Positions 1 to 11,985 of a stretch of DNA of 64,000 bases are shown piece after piece. The translations under genes and the position numbers were made by a program. This DNA is from Druceiella hillmani (Eukaryota; Arthropoda; Insecta; Lepidoptera; Hepialidae), in the NCBI GenBank assembly GCA_039881145.1, contig JAYKKI010000007.1, positions 43,376,001 through 43,440,000 of the forward strand. Reading direction: 5' to 3'. The notes below the pieces were generated by a model. That model was not told the DNA's origin. It saw only the letters and a list, made by a program, of their open reading frames with translations, and ran no database searches. Positions within the stretch are counted from its first letter, which is position 1, and each line of letters begins with the position of its first letter.

Positions 1-303
1 ACTTTTTCTCTGATAATAATGTTTTCATCTTAATAGCACCCTCAACGGGGATAAAAGTCACTTATATCTTAGCTCGGGACTAAAGGGGAACCGCTGTGGC
101 TGTACCGACCGTTTCTATTAATAAGTTCTTAATCCGGCTTACTCGGTTCTTACAGCACTAGTGCTGACAATTGAATTTCATGCATCTTAGGGAATATTAG
201 ATTGGGAAAAAATATAGGACAGGCATTAATCTGAACCCCAAGCATTATCCCATTGAAATGCTCATTCAAACGAGTTCAATAGTCTTTGCATGTTGCTCTA
301 GCA
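1..303. other. AT-rich non-coding flank
   Basis: No supported gene or repeat. The last eight bases (296-303, CTCTAGCA) are the left target-site duplication of the adjacent hAT-type element. Confidence 0.5.
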
Positions 304-710
304 CAGGGTTTCCCAACCTTTTTTTTTTGTTGAGGCTCCCCCGACGATAAATTATATTTTCATGCCCCCCGTTAGTAAATTAAATAAAAATGGTAACTGA
401 AGTTTGTAAATACACAAACTTACCTTTTAACAGTGAGACACAATAATTTTACACACTCAAACTGATTTCTCAACAAAAAATGTACACCAAAACGTCAAAT
501 TTTTCGCAAGTTTGTGGTAATAATAATGAATATGATATTTAATTTCATTAACTTTATGCATGTAAATTAAACATTACATTGTAATGTTATTTGTTAATGT
601 TGTTTGTATATTTTTTGTTTTTTCTTTCTAAAATGCAAACGCTTTCCGCCCCCCTTGACATTTCTCTATGCCCCCTTTGGGAGGCGCGCCCTCCTGGTTG
701 GGAACTTCTG
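304..710. mobile_element. hAT-type MITE with intact target duplication
   Basis: The 407-bp insertion begins CAGGGTTTCCCAACC (304-318) and ends GGTTGGGAACTTCTG (696-710). The reverse complement of the end is CAGAAGTTCCCAACC, so the 15-bp terminal inverted repeats differ at two positions. CTCTAGCA occurs perfectly on both sides (296-303 and 711-718). An 8-bp duplication with CAG...CTG termini is the hallmark of the hAT superfamily. The interior is AT-rich with C/G-rich subterminal blocks near 340-370 and 650-690 and has no transposase frame, so this is a non-autonomous element that needs a transposase from elsewhere. Short open frames crossing its right end are incidental. Confidence 0.88.
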
Positions 711-791
711 CTCTAGCAGATCAACAAACAGACATATAATAACTTTGAAAAATCGTTTTGTATCTACTTTATTCTTTACACGTCCGTAACA

Positions 792-895
<104 letters not shown>

Positions 896-2503
896 GGTCT
901 ACACTGGACTTCTCATGCTTATCAATAACACGTAAAAACCGCTGCTCGTAGCAGTACCGGAAGTCATTAAGAGCAGGAGGCCGCGTAATTTTTAATCATA
1001 ACCATTTGCGATTACTTTATCAGCAAAATATTACTATGTTTAGACTAAATTTTTTTATATATCTTGTAATGTTTATAACTTTACAACGTAAATTAACTAT
1101 CAATTGGGCCACTATACGATGAAATATCTGGCACTACAGAATATTGACAGACCTAGTTAATTTTAAACGACATCGCTTTACGTAAACGTTAAATTGTGTA
1201 ATACTACATTATGCATCCATAAGTAATTTTCTTTAAATTTTTGTCAATGGTATTTATTTAAATTATCTATTTTACAGATATAAAAATTCAATAATTTACG
1301 ACAAAATTCTCAAAAAAGTGCCAATGAAAAAGAAACTTGTTAGAATTGTTTATCTACTTCGCAGAAATCTATCTACCCTTTAAAAACCTTCTAAAGTACA
1401 AGCTTTTTGCCAATGGCTTTGCGTACGTATAATTTCGATTAAGGGAGGTTTTAGGTTCTGGAGACACATTCTGACAATTGATTTGTATAAGTGTTATGGC
1501 CATCTATTAACGCATTGCAGCATATAACTTTTTTTTTATTGAATTTTATTCTGCAAGATTATGTTATTACTCAGATTGAAAAGTAGCCCATGTATTTAGC
1601 CTTATCGAGAACTACATCTATACCAATTTTCATGAAAATCTTTAGCCATTTAGTAAACGTTCAAACACACTCTTCGTGATAATTAATATTCAATGCTTAC
1701 ATCTCTATCATGTGAAGTATACGCATACCAAGTTTGTCATTAATTGGTTGTTTGGTTGTGAAAGTATTAGACAAGCAAAAAGAAACAAAAACCTTCACAT
1801 TTATAAATCAAAAACATAAGAAGCCTTTAAAATAAAATCTAAAAAAAATCAATTTCTATCATACCTTAAAAAATATATCACATATTCGAATAAATCAGAG
1901 GTTACCGAACTTTTGGGTTAGAACACTTGCCGATTTTTGTTTTTTCTGTATACCCATCCCTGCCTAATATTTAATTTCCTAAACCTATTAACATGAAATA
2001 CGTTTATCACAGCTGACACAATGCTTCATTATAATCGATTTTTTTTGTAAAGTGGACAATTGTAAAAAAAAGAAAAACGTAAAATTTTTAAAAGGACAAT
2101 AAATGATAGTAAATATCTGGATTTGGGAAGCAATAAGTCAGAAGCTAGTGAAATTCTTATGCAAAATTAATACACAAATTGATTGATGTTAATGGGAAGG
2201 ATAAGCCTGATGCTCTGATAATATTCGTTCAATATTTGGCTCCAAGTTAGTGATGCTGAAACCCCTTTCCACGAGGTATGAATATGGAATACGAAAATTT
2301 TATTGCGATAATCTGTAATGCATGATAGGCAACGTGTATATCTTTCTGAAGCCAGAACTTCTGATCCCGATGATATGAAAACTTGTAAAAACTTTCGTTG
2401 GTGCTGGTATAAAATCTTACAAAAACTTACACATGAAGATAGCACCCATGGAATATATGTTAACTATCTTAAATGTCTGCCTAAAAAATCAATGAAATAT
2501 CAA
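896..2503. other. AT-rich non-coding DNA
   Basis: No gene is supported. Overlapping frames on opposite strands at 2167-2587 have no recognisable motif and run into the tandem array that follows. The text 'tatcgagaactacatctataccaattttcatgaaaatc' at about 1603-1640 is worded like a decayed interspersed insect repeat. Confidence 0.4.
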
Positions 2504-2729
2504 ATAACTTTATTATACCTCTATGGTACATCCTTTATGATAAATAACTTTATTATACCTCTATGGTACATCCTCTATGATAAATAACTTTATTATACCT
2601 CTATGGTACAACCTCTATGATAAATAACTTTATTATACCTCTATGGTACAACTTCTACGGTAAATAACTTTATTATACCTCTATGGTACAACCTCTACGG
2701 TAAATAACTTTATTGTACTTCTATGGTCA
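2504..2729. repeat. 40-bp tandem repeat, about 5-6 copies
   Basis: The unit reads aataactttattatacctc followed by tatggtacaacctctatgat. Early copies are nearly identical. Later copies (from about 2640) carry 'tctacggt' in place of 'tctatgat', and the last is truncated. This is a local slippage or unequal-exchange array. Confidence 0.93.
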
Positions 2730-3128
2730 ATATTAGATATATTACGTTATTTATGGAATGCTAAAATGTTGATGACGATTTGCCTAAATGGGATTCGCTC
2801 GCGTGGATCCACACTTACGATGACTCCTATATCATTTACTCGCTGACATGATTTCCAGCTAGTTGAATTCGACCTTTAGGGTTTCATATAGCCCACTTTG
2901 GGAATCACTGATACAATTAGAGACAAAAAAAATTATTTGTATTAAATTTTTGGAAACAGTATTAAATATTCGTTGATTGATCTTATCAGCAGTGTACACA
3001 TTAATTACATGATTTATCCTACCTTTCTTTTATATATGCAGGTTTAATTTCCGCAATTGGGCATTGTCTATTAGATCTTGTTTGATTTGATCTTGCCATA
3101 TCAAAAAGAAATAAATTTTATATCGCAG

Positions 3129-3365
3129 TCGATTTTGACGAGACGCGAACGCGAATCGCAACAGCATCTCTCCCAGCATCTCGGATGCAACATCTCACTA
3201 AACGTAAACGGTGAAAGCGAATCTCCCACAGGCGGAAAATTTAAATTGTCTAATCCCACGCGTGGCACGCTTATGTTCGGTTACTGTGGGCCGGCGGATA
3301 GAAAGCCAGTGAAAAAAGAAAGGTCATTGGTACTGAATGTAGACTATCACGCAAACCAAGAATGA
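3129..3365 (+). CDS. candidate terminal coding exon, unknown protein
   Basis: A 79-codon frame opens directly after an acceptor-like site (attttatatcgcag, AG at 3127-3128) and ends in TGA at 3363-3365. An alternative acceptor, tttatatatgcag, lies at about 3042 but its frames hit stops early. The deduced peptide starts with residues SILTRRERESQQ, is hydrophilic and mixed in composition, and ends DYHANQE. Base composition is clearly richer in G+C than the flanks. 'attaataaaaac' shortly after the stop could serve as a poly(A) signal. I do not recognise the family. A tandem repeat begins at the very end of the frame, which is odd for a conserved 3' end. It could also be a fragment of a mobile element or a regulatory block that is open by chance. 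Confidence 0.3.
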   Translation, partial: SILTRRERESQQHLSQHLGCNISLNVNGESESPTGGKFKLSNPTRGTLMFGYCGPADRKPVKKERSLVLNVDYHANQE

Positions 3366-3786
3366 TCGGGAATGCATTATGTGAAATATTAATAAAAACA
3401 GGAATGATAAATTTTGAGTAATTAAAAATTTAATTAAAAAAACAAGAACGGGTAAAAAAGAGTAACTTTGTCTTTCTCAAAAGCTATTACACAAACCAAG
3501 AATGATCGGGAATGAATTAAATTAAATATTAAGAAAAACAAGAATGATATAATTCAGTAATTAAGAATCCTATGTATGTAAGTAACATTTCATCAAAAAC
3601 AAGAACGGGTAAAAAAGAGTAACTTTGTCTTTCTCAAAAGCTATTACACAAACCAAGAATGATCGGGAATGAATTAAATGAAATATTAAGAAAAACAAGA
3701 ATGATATAATTCTGTAATTAAGAATCCTATGTATATAAGTAACATTTCATCAAAAACAAGAACGGGTAAAAAGAGAAACTTTGTCC
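3353..3786. repeat. 140-160-bp tandem repeat, about 2.7 copies
   Basis: The anchor 'aaaccaagaatgatcgggaa' recurs at 3353, 3493 and 3650. Each copy continues through 'aaaaacaagaacgggtaaaa' and 'actttgtc.ttc.caaaagc'. The spacing differs (140 then 157 bp) because the first copy lacks a short segment. Confidence 0.9.
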
Positions 3787-3811
3787 TTCCCAAAAGCTAT
3801 TACAGCATAAA

Positions 3812-4100
3812 TAAGTGGTTGAGTTCTAGAGTTAGCTGCGTTAAAAAGAGCCAAGGTTCCCTTCCTAAGTTCCCTACCCCAAAAATTATTAAGGTACAAA
3901 AAGTGGTCGAGTTCTAAATTTAGTTGCGTTAAAAAGAGCCAAGGTTCCCTTCCCAATTTGCCCATTTCAAAAGATATTGAGGTACAAAAATTAACTTAAT
4001 AGTTTTTGGAGTAGGCAACTTGGGAAGGGAACCTCTTTTAACGCATCTAACTCTAGGACTCGACCACTTATTTGTACCCCAATAGTTTTTGGGGTAGTTT
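3812..4100. repeat. direct plus inverted repeat, 87-bp module
   Basis: The module 'gcgttaaaaagagccaaggt' with its flanks occurs twice in direct order (about 3814 and 3901). It then occurs inverted at about 4005-4085, where 'gaagggaacctcttttaacg' and 'gactcgaccactta' are the reverse complements. The downstream inverted copy could pair with either direct copy as a stem of roughly 80 bp. Confidence 0.85.
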
Positions 4101-4130
4101 CTTCCTTTAAGGTAAAATACTTTTTTCCTT

Positions 4131-4702
4131 TAAGGGGGTATGTCCTTTCCTTTGAAGTTTAAATTACACTCTCTGCAACAAAATAAAAAAAATTATGATT
4201 TACTGCTAAATATACACTTTGATAAAGTCATAACTCTATGCTTCATATCTCACAAAGATCTAATTTATGAATACGTAATCCTATTAAATTTGATAACACT
4301 CAACCTCTTTGGGCTTTAATTTTCTTAATAATTCAACACATACTCATATGCTGAAAATCCTACTTATATAGCGTATTTAATATATTTTACCTGAAACATA
4401 TTTTACCTGAATATTAAGTTAATAATCATTGAACAATTCAAAAGTTACACAAAAATGTCTGTAGTCTTTTCCATAATTTTCTTAGCTCGAAGTAAAGAAA
4501 AATAAACAGTAATCTCTTGTTGATATAACGTAATGTGGTATATTTTTATACTATGCTATAATCTGAACCAAAGTAAATCAAGTCTCTTTAAATTTTCATT
4601 ACATTTTTGTATAATCAAAAACAGTTTCATAACTTCAAATATTTCAAAATAAAGCTTTAAATACTCAGATTATAAATCAATATGCAAAAAAACTTCCTGG
4701 AA
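4131..4702. other. AT-rich non-coding DNA
   Basis: No gene, RNA gene or clear repeat is seen here. Confidence 0.4.
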
Positions 4703-5085
4703 TTTTCTTATTTTTAAAGATTAGATTAAATTTAAAGCATTCATTCCTTTATTCAAAATCATGCCAGCTTACTGAATAGCGTAGCGTCGCCGGGGCATTT
4801 TCTTCTTTTTAAAGATTAGATTAAACTTAAAGCATTCATTAATTTATTCAAAATCATGTCAGCTTACTGAATAGCACAGTGCCGCCGCGACATTTTCTTA
4901 TTTTTAAAGATTAGATTAAACTTAAAGCATTCATTCCTCTACTTACAATCGAGCCAGCTTACTGAATAACACAGTGCCACCGCGGCATTTTCTTATTTTT
5001 AAAGATTAGATTAAACTTAAACCATTCATTCCTCTATTTACAAACGTGACAGCTCGCTGAATAGCACAGTGCCGCCACGGCCGTC
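4703..5085. repeat. 95-bp tandem repeat, four copies
   Basis: Units start at 4703, 4798, 4893 and 4988 with 'ttttctta.ttttaaagatt'. Each ends in a GC-rich segment like 'actgaatagcacagtgccgc'. The AT-rich half and GC-rich half are both retained in every copy. Confidence 0.93.
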
Positions 5086-5460
5086 GGTTAAGTCTAAGTT
5101 ACTAATTACTCGTAATTAATATGAAGCTCGACTTCAAAGCGCGGCGCGTGTATCAATAGCCACCGTCCGCCTGCGGATTCCATATAATCACACGCAGACG
5201 TCTAATTAACAACTCGCTGCTAGACGCAAACACAAATCCCATTTAAAGTCGGTGAATGCTCTTGGACACGCTCGGTGCCTACACGCTTCTAAGTTGCGTG
5301 CCGGCGAGAATGGATACCACAATCACAGCTAGAACTCGGAGGTCGGAGCAATTATCCGCACATATTACACACTCAATATGGCACGGGAACACTCGAGTAT
5401 GTTAATGCGACGGAAATGACGGTAATAGTTGAGCAATGGAGTAATGTCTAAGCGAGATAC
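5086..5460. promoter_or_regulatory. GC-richer island with homeodomain-type sites
   Basis: The block is distinctly richer in G+C than the flanks. It holds several TAATTA/TTAATT-type cores (near 5102-5122 and 5203) and no long frame. The contrast with its surroundings and the clustered homeodomain-like cores fit a cis-regulatory element, but no transcription-factor site is proven. Confidence 0.3.
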
Positions 5461-5754
5461 CGTATATTTATAGACGATTTCGTTTCTCTTGCTCTTAAAT
5501 ATAATACTTAGAAAGCAGATACGCTTCAAACAAACTTTCAAAATTAATTATTATAACTTAAATAAAGCGGATTACGAAATTACTGACTTCTGACTAATTA
5601 CGATAACACAATTTTAATTGTTTACTATAAATTTGAATAAAATTTAAAAGCGACTATAGACAACGGTTTCCATGTGTATCTTGTCAACTTTGGTCGTTGG
5701 ACTAGACAAAAGTATTGACGAAAGCTATTTAGGACGTGATATCTTTTTTGCATA

Positions 5755-6505
5755 AACTTGTTGGTTCGCAGGTTAAGTCCTCGATCAATAGTCACGTCCT
5801 TACATAGGATCTATATCAGTTAATAAGAAATGTATAGTCTTATGGCTCGTACTAGTTAGGCTAGGCCTTCCGTTAATAATTTCACCTTTTGTAAGCCGTA
5901 TATCAATAAAATATTAAGCTATTACAGTCATAACTTTATCGGCTCATATGTTAGACCCTCGGCCAATAACTTCACCCTTCTGTATTATGTTTGCTAATCA
6001 AATAAAAACGAATTTATACTTTATTCATAGCCTTATTGACACCTTTGGCTCTCAGTCAATAGTTACACCTTTTTGTAAGATGTATATCAATAGATTCTTG
6101 CATTTATAGTCTTATCGGTTCTTGAGTTACTAGATACTGCACCCTTTCGTAAGATGTATATCAGTAAAATAATGAACAGTCGCATTTATAGGTTTTTATT
6201 AGTTCGGGCGTTAGGGTCTTTTTCGTATCTGCATCCACCTGTAAGACTTGTGTCAATAAAATAATAAATTATTTTATTTATAGCCTATTGGCTCGTACTT
6301 TAGGTCCTCGATCAATATCTGCAATTTCCGTAAGACCTATACCAATAAAATATTATTGGCTCATACGTTAGGCCCTCAGCCAATAGCTGCACTCACTCTT
6401 GCGTAAAACGTATGTTATTAAAATAATAAATTATTTCATTGTTTTATTGTCTCGCAAGTTAGACCCTCGACCAAAAGAAGTATATCAATAAAATAGTTTA
6501 ATATA
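5755..6505. repeat. degenerate ~90-bp tandem array, about 8-9 copies
   Basis: The approximate unit is 'ttggctcgta.gttag.ccctcg.ccaatag' then a pyrimidine-rich stretch, 'gtaagacgtatatcaataaa' and an AT spacer. Copies are recognisable near 5760, 5843, 5940, 6040, 6118, 6200, 6289, 6357 and 6448. Divergence is high, so the array is old. Confidence 0.85.
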
Positions 6506-6609
6506 ATCCTAAATAGTTACGTACGTGTAGTACGTTGTGACTTAAAGACATAGATGACATTTTGCTATGCACATTTGATTAAGTTATAAACATTTTATTT
6601 TTAAATATA

Positions 6610-6745
6610 AATTTATACCCACTTTTATCGAATCGAACCCGGGCCCACTATTCGATTCACGGTCACTCGTCCAGCCGGGCTAGACTGGTGTTTTGGTTGG
6701 CTGTAAGAGATTGCTCTCGTAGCAATAAGTCCGCCACGTATATCA
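6610..6745 (-). mobile_element. tRNA-derived SINE fragment
   Basis: The minus strand contains GGGTTCGATTCG, which matches an RNA polymerase III B-box core (GGTTCGAnTCC) with one change. Upstream of it on that strand is the segment 'gcggacttattgctacgaga' and 'gcaatctcttacagccaacc', a wording I associate with lepidopteran SINE bodies. A clear A box and the target duplications are not visible, so this is a fragment. Confidence 0.5.
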
Positions 6746-6888
6746 ATTTGAGACATTAAAGTACATAAATAAATGATAAATAAATAATAAGCAAACCTCA
6801 TACTAAAAGGGGGATTCCCCTTTTGGGTATACAATTAGGTATTTAAAATATTTCTATTCAACTATTTAAAAATATTAACATTATTTTT

Positions 6889-6907
6889 CAATATATATAT
6901 ATATATA

Positions 6908-6960
<53 letters not shown>
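6889..6960. repeat. (TA)n microsatellite
   Basis: This is a long TA run with one internal 'tga' interruption. Confidence 0.97.
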
Positions 6961-6962
<2 letters not shown>

Positions 6963-7249
6963 TATATATTAATACGTGAAGAGAAACCTTAGCACCCCTT
7001 TTTAAGTATATTGCAGGCAGGGAGGAGTGTGAGATTCGCATAATTAAAATTTATATGGAGATGGAGTGGGGAAAGCTAAATCTATAACATGTGTTACAAA
7101 TACATTAAATTATTTATTACAAATATATTAAAAGATTCATTGTTCACGTTCAACGGTAAAATATTCATTGTTTACGTTTAAACTGTCAATGTCAAACACA
7201 TAATAGTCTAGAGGTATACTGTTAGACAAAAGAACCTCAATAACGTTCG

Positions 7250-7890
7250 AATTGAAAATTTAATGAATTACGGTCGTATTTCGGCCACTGGGTGATCACT
7301 AATTTCTATAAATAAGCGCGCGTTATATATACATATGCGTGTGTATTTAATTCGAGAAGGACGCGTCTTAGTGAATTCTAACGACCACTATAATTATTGC
7401 ATACATGGTCACGGAGTTAGTTAATTGAGTTTTGTTATTGCGGAGTTCACTAACAAACGGTTTATAATATTCCACAATTGCATATTGTGACCAAACGCGC
7501 CTATGAGATTGAGCCCTTCCCTACTTTGTAATTCTCTTCATTAATTACTGAGACCAAAATTTTAACTCGACCTCAGTTCCATCGCTTCTACTCACAACGC
7601 AAAACGCCGCCTTAAGCGAGTATATATTTCGCTTCCCTCGATAAGCGGACTCTTACAAGAATATTTGATGATATTTACCCCAAAAATACCATCAGCATCT
7701 TACCCGTTTCAACCGCCTAAGTGCCTAATTTAAATAATAAAACAGTTAGCGTAATTAAGGGCCCGACAGCTTATTCGTACATAAATTCAGTACGCCTTCG
7801 CGAGCCATTGTCGAGATATTATGCTGGCAGTAAACAGAGGCGAAAGAAATAAAAGTAACAAACAGTGGACCGGATAGCTAAACGCCTATT
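7250..7890. promoter_or_regulatory. GC-richer non-coding block, possible regulatory DNA
   Basis: There is no long frame. The text is non-repetitive, with clusters such as 'gcgtaattaagggcccgaca' (about 7750) and 'tacgccttcgcgagccattg'. This composition, set in AT-rich DNA, resembles conserved non-coding blocks. Only cross-species alignment could confirm a role. Confidence 0.22.
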
Positions 7891-7891
7891 T

Positions 7892-7987
7892 TATGATAGT
7901 TTTATAGTGAGCATTGTGTATATATGATAGTTTTTGAGTGAGCATTGCGTATATATGATAGTTTTTGAGTGAGCATTGCGTATATAT
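7892..7987. repeat. 33-bp tandem repeat, three copies
   Basis: The unit 'tatgatagtttttgagtgag' plus 'cattgcgtata' occurs three times. The first copy has two or three substitutions. Confidence 0.93.
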
Positions 7988-8734
7988 TTAGATATGTAAG
8001 AATATTCATATATTAACATTTATTTTTTGGCACATCACAAGTTCAGCTGTGGTGGTTGTTTGTTACGTCAATTGTTATGACGTATAGGCAGAATCATCAA
8101 TTTAGACAAGATCTAAATACTGCGACTTAATGAGTTGCGCCGATTCGTGATTAAATGATTAAAACGAATTTAAGTCACATTTGACATTTATTGATTCTCG
8201 AATTTGAGTGTTTGTGATAGAATAGATTTTTACAAAGGATTTTAGCTAACAGGTAAACCTTCTTTCTTAGACTCAAAATTTCTTTTGATTACAATCTTGC
8301 TGTATATATCGTAGTGGTACGAGTGTCTGTACCTGTTTATTAGGTGCAATTAAGCAACTAAACGTATCCTGTAGCACAACACGCTTCACGTGTTAGCCAA
8401 ATGTATATAGCAACAATGTTACTGACGTGAATAAGCATGATATTTTATCTTCCCTTAAAAATGAAAAAGTTGAAATAGCCAGACTTGCGTAAAGTACATA
8501 CTTCTTTTTTTGTCACCGTTTCTTTATTTAGATATGAATACAAAAATAGACATTTCAGTTCAATTTAATTAGTTACACAAAGGTATTTCAATTAATTTGA
8601 ACTAATATAAATGAATTATACTCCGAGATACGTATATTTCTGCAGAAAGCGACTGAAGATTTACGATAGTTGGTTGGTTCTTGCCGAGGGTAGGGAGCTT
8701 TCATAATTTACGTGCACCGTCTAGGGCAGGGGAG

Positions 8735-8940
8735 AGTTTTAAAAGGCTACACTGAACTACGATATGGGGTCTTTAAAAGGTTACACTGAACTACAATATG
8801 GGAAACTACGATATAAGGTCTTCAAAATGCTACATTGAACTACGATATGGGGTCTTTAAAAGGCTACACTGAACTACAATACGGGGAACTACGATATGGG
8901 GTCTTTAAAAGGCAACACTGAACTACGATATGGAGTCTGT
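8735..8940. repeat. tandem repeat of a 'ggctacactgaactacgata' module
   Basis: The module followed by 'tggggtctttaaaa' recurs five or six times. Some copies carry an inserted 'tacaatatgggaaactacga' half-unit, giving an irregular period. Confidence 0.9.
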
Positions 8941-9278
8941 GCTATATATTTGTTAAAATTTTTGTCTCGAAGTGTCTTATTTATATACGCTAATCCACTA
9001 GAATATATAAATAGACTTAGTAATAGAACAAAGTGCAATATATTCTAGAAACAAAAGGAAAAAAAATACAGTCCTACGGAGGATGGAATTTGATAAACAG
9101 CCGGGTACAATACAATTTTTTACCAATATAACTTTGGTCCATTACGGATTATGCGTCCAAAACATTTCTCATTTCATACATCAAAAGAATAACTTCGCCG
9201 TTCATTAAACACGAAAAAATTCTTACTCATTACTATACAATCGAAGCATGATCCCAAAGAAAGCCGGCATCAAAACAA

Positions 9279-9307
9279 AGGCGGCGCGTGCGCAGCACAC
9301 GCGCCGT
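9279..9307. repeat. GC-rich hairpin
   Basis: GGCGCGTGCGC and GCACACGCGCC form an 11-bp stem with a single mismatch and a very short loop, in a small GC-rich block (9240-9420). Confidence 0.7.
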
Positions 9308-9420
9308 GAAAAAGGAAAGTTTTCTCACGGTTCCACTCGCACATCAACCTTGTAATGAGCAGTCGATGACATAAGGCCCTTTCCACACGAGACTGTTATC
9401 TCTGGTAAAGCCTAAGAGAT

Positions 9421-10245
9421 CTATTATTGAACAAATTCGAGAAACATTGCAAAATGCTTTGCAGAGTAAATTTATTCGCTTCGAACAGATTTCCCTAAAA
9501 CATTACTGCGTAGTATAAAATGGATTGTTATTGTATTCATGTGTCCTTTATAAAGGCACTAATTATGGACTCTTTCTAATAATTAAGGAGCAAAATATCT
9601 ACGCCGTCCACAAAATTTAAAGGATCCATTTACAAATAATCATATTTAGATTAACACATGCTGATCACTGAAGTGATCATATTATTTAGGGTGGTTAGTT
9701 AGCAGCTTCAAAGGGTAGTTAAAGACGTAACAGGATTTAAATAGTTTATGTCCAATTGGCCACATATCCGGTTGGTTTATGTATGACTTATGTTGCAATT
9801 GTCTATTAATCAAGCGAATTTTTAATATAATAATAGTATAAGTGTTAATGTCATATCAAGTTTATATAGTAAAAATAAGTATAACATGGCAATTATTGGA
9901 GGCATTAAATACAGGTTTCAACATTGTAAAGAAAAATAAAATTAAAGATTGTTTACGTTGGAAAGTTGGAAGTGAAATTTCTTTTCATTGAGTGCTATTT
10001 GAGATTTAGGTACAAAAGTACGACTAGTGAATTTTTTTTACAGTGGTGTAATTAGCAGATAGCTCAAAACGAAAGAAAGTGATGACAAATTTTAATTCGA
10101 TGTCTTGGGAATTAAAACTCGATCAATACCTGTGTCAAAAAAGTGATAAAAACTGATGTCTTGTACAAACTTAACATTTTCAACGATTATTAAAGAGACA
10201 AAGTAGCAATTAAAATATAACTTATCTCATGAAAATTTTAAATGA
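9421..10245. other. AT-rich non-coding DNA
   Basis: No gene or recognisable repeat is seen. Confidence 0.4.
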
Positions 10246-10475
10246 AAATTATGTACGGTAAATCGTCGAAATATTTACGCTAAAAGAAAACAAAACCTAC
10301 CTCATGTTTATATTCATGTTACCTTGAGATGATTGTTTTTAACGTAACGTATGTAACGAGTTAGCTTTAGGTGGGCTCAAGAAAAATAATGTACGGTAAA
10401 TCGCCGAAATATTTACGTTAAAGCAAAACAAAAACTATCTCATGTATATTTTTATTTTACCTTGATATTGTTGTT
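10246..10475. repeat. two-copy direct repeat, ~95 bp each
   Basis: 'tgtacggtaaatcg.cgaaat' through 'taccttgaga.tgttgtt' occurs at about 10252-10340 and again at about 10388-10475, with scattered substitutions. Confidence 0.88.
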
Positions 10476-11059
10476 CATACATTAGACGTTTTGTAAATTT
10501 CCATTCATCATAATGGTCTATTGATGTAAAATTTACACTATGCATAGTTTGACAACCAAATGTCATTTTGGATGATTATATCTTACTCAAAAATGAAATA
10601 TGCAAAATATGCTGACATTAAAACAAACAAATATATATATGTATATATATATATATTTTTTTCTTTTTTTTTTATATTTTTTTTCATTTTCCTTCAATTA
10701 ATAGATAAAAAAACGGGCGTGTCTGTAAGTAGACACACGACAGGAGCGAGGCTAAAACATATAATGTTAGAATCTCTCTTTCGTTTTCTATTTTTCACTT
10801 CCCTCCCACAAATGATACAAAATTTTATAAAATCATATAATTATTTATATATAATTTGTAACTAAAACAGTAGATACAACGAGTACGTGTTTATTGTACG
10901 GCATACGAATGTAGTAAGAACGAAGGTCCACTGCATTTAATATAGTTCCTATAAGAAAGAAAGAGACAGATGAAAGGAGAGAGCGCGCCACTTTCGTTAA
11001 GCAGCAGAAAGATAATAAGGATGCTGCCAATATCGATGCTCATCTTCCGTTTGAACACG

Positions 11060-11160
11060 TTATAAACGTGTTGATACGGTCTACGAAGTTATAGGTATAC
11101 GTGGTAGTCGCTGTACGTCGACATGCAGTCTACGAGATTATAGGTATACGTGGTCACATG
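11060..11160. repeat. short direct duplication
   Basis: 'tctacga' followed by 'gttataggtatacgtggt' (about 11079) recurs about 50 bp later as 'tctacga' plus 'gattataggtatacgtggt'. A 9-bp palindrome-like pair 'aacacgttataaacgtgtt' precedes it. Confidence 0.75.
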
Positions 11161-11824
11161 CATCTGTCGGTTTCGTCTCGTTTCTATCGGTTTTTTTATG
11201 CCGATTCTCCATCTCGAAGTTTGCGTTTAGAAGCTTTGCTTTTATAAATTTGTATTTTCGTTGATGGATGTTTGTCATATTCATTACGAGCTCAGATAAC
11301 AAAGTAAAAATAGACAAACCTTTTCGGATTAGAAACAGAAATATCCTAGAAGACAATCCAATAACTACTTTCTTCTATTTAATATTCAACAAAATTTACA
11401 CAATTTGTCGGATGTAGTCTACTCTTGCCACAGTAATAATAAAATATCGATGTTCATTTAGGTTTTCCAGAAATCATACTTTGCAATTGTGAAGCATAAA
11501 TTATGCATATTGACAATAAAGTCCTGGAATAGAAATGAGAAATAAACACATCTGATGGATGCATAGCTAATGGTCAATATCATAATTGTTTACGTTTCAA
11601 TGTCTAGACGCTTCGTGGATTGATAGTACTAAAAAAAGAATCATAAAAAATCTCTTTCTATCGATTGCACCGTTCCTCATATCAATCCTAATTGGTGAAA
11701 TGCTAATGTATACACTACTACTAGGCCCGATAAACTAAACAATACTACGACTATCTCAGTATAACTATTATCATCTGTCATACTAAAAGTACAGAGTGTT
11801 TGAAGTATAACTTCTTTTGAAAAG

Positions 11825-11985
11825 ATGGGCCGTCACATCGGGACTAAAACAGCCGTGTGACGCCTAACGTTATTTCCTTATTAAAACAACCCTAACGCCA
11901 TCTGTTGGCCCAGCAAACAAATAACTCACATACAATACATACGAGTGAATCCTGAAGAAGCACCATCTGTTGGTAATACTAACAA
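11825..11985 (-). mobile_element. interspersed-repeat remnant with GCCGTCAC palindrome
   Basis: 'gggccgtcacatcgggacta' is followed by 'aaacagccgtgtgacgcc', forming an imperfect CGTCACA/TGTGACG stem. 'cgccatctgttggc' and 'accatctgttgg' follow, motifs that recur in insect mobile DNA. The two elements at 14.0 and 46.7 kb begin with a shortened version of the same text (tgagccgtcacgggacgcct), so the three are probably related. The coding capacity and class are unresolved. Confidence 0.5.
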
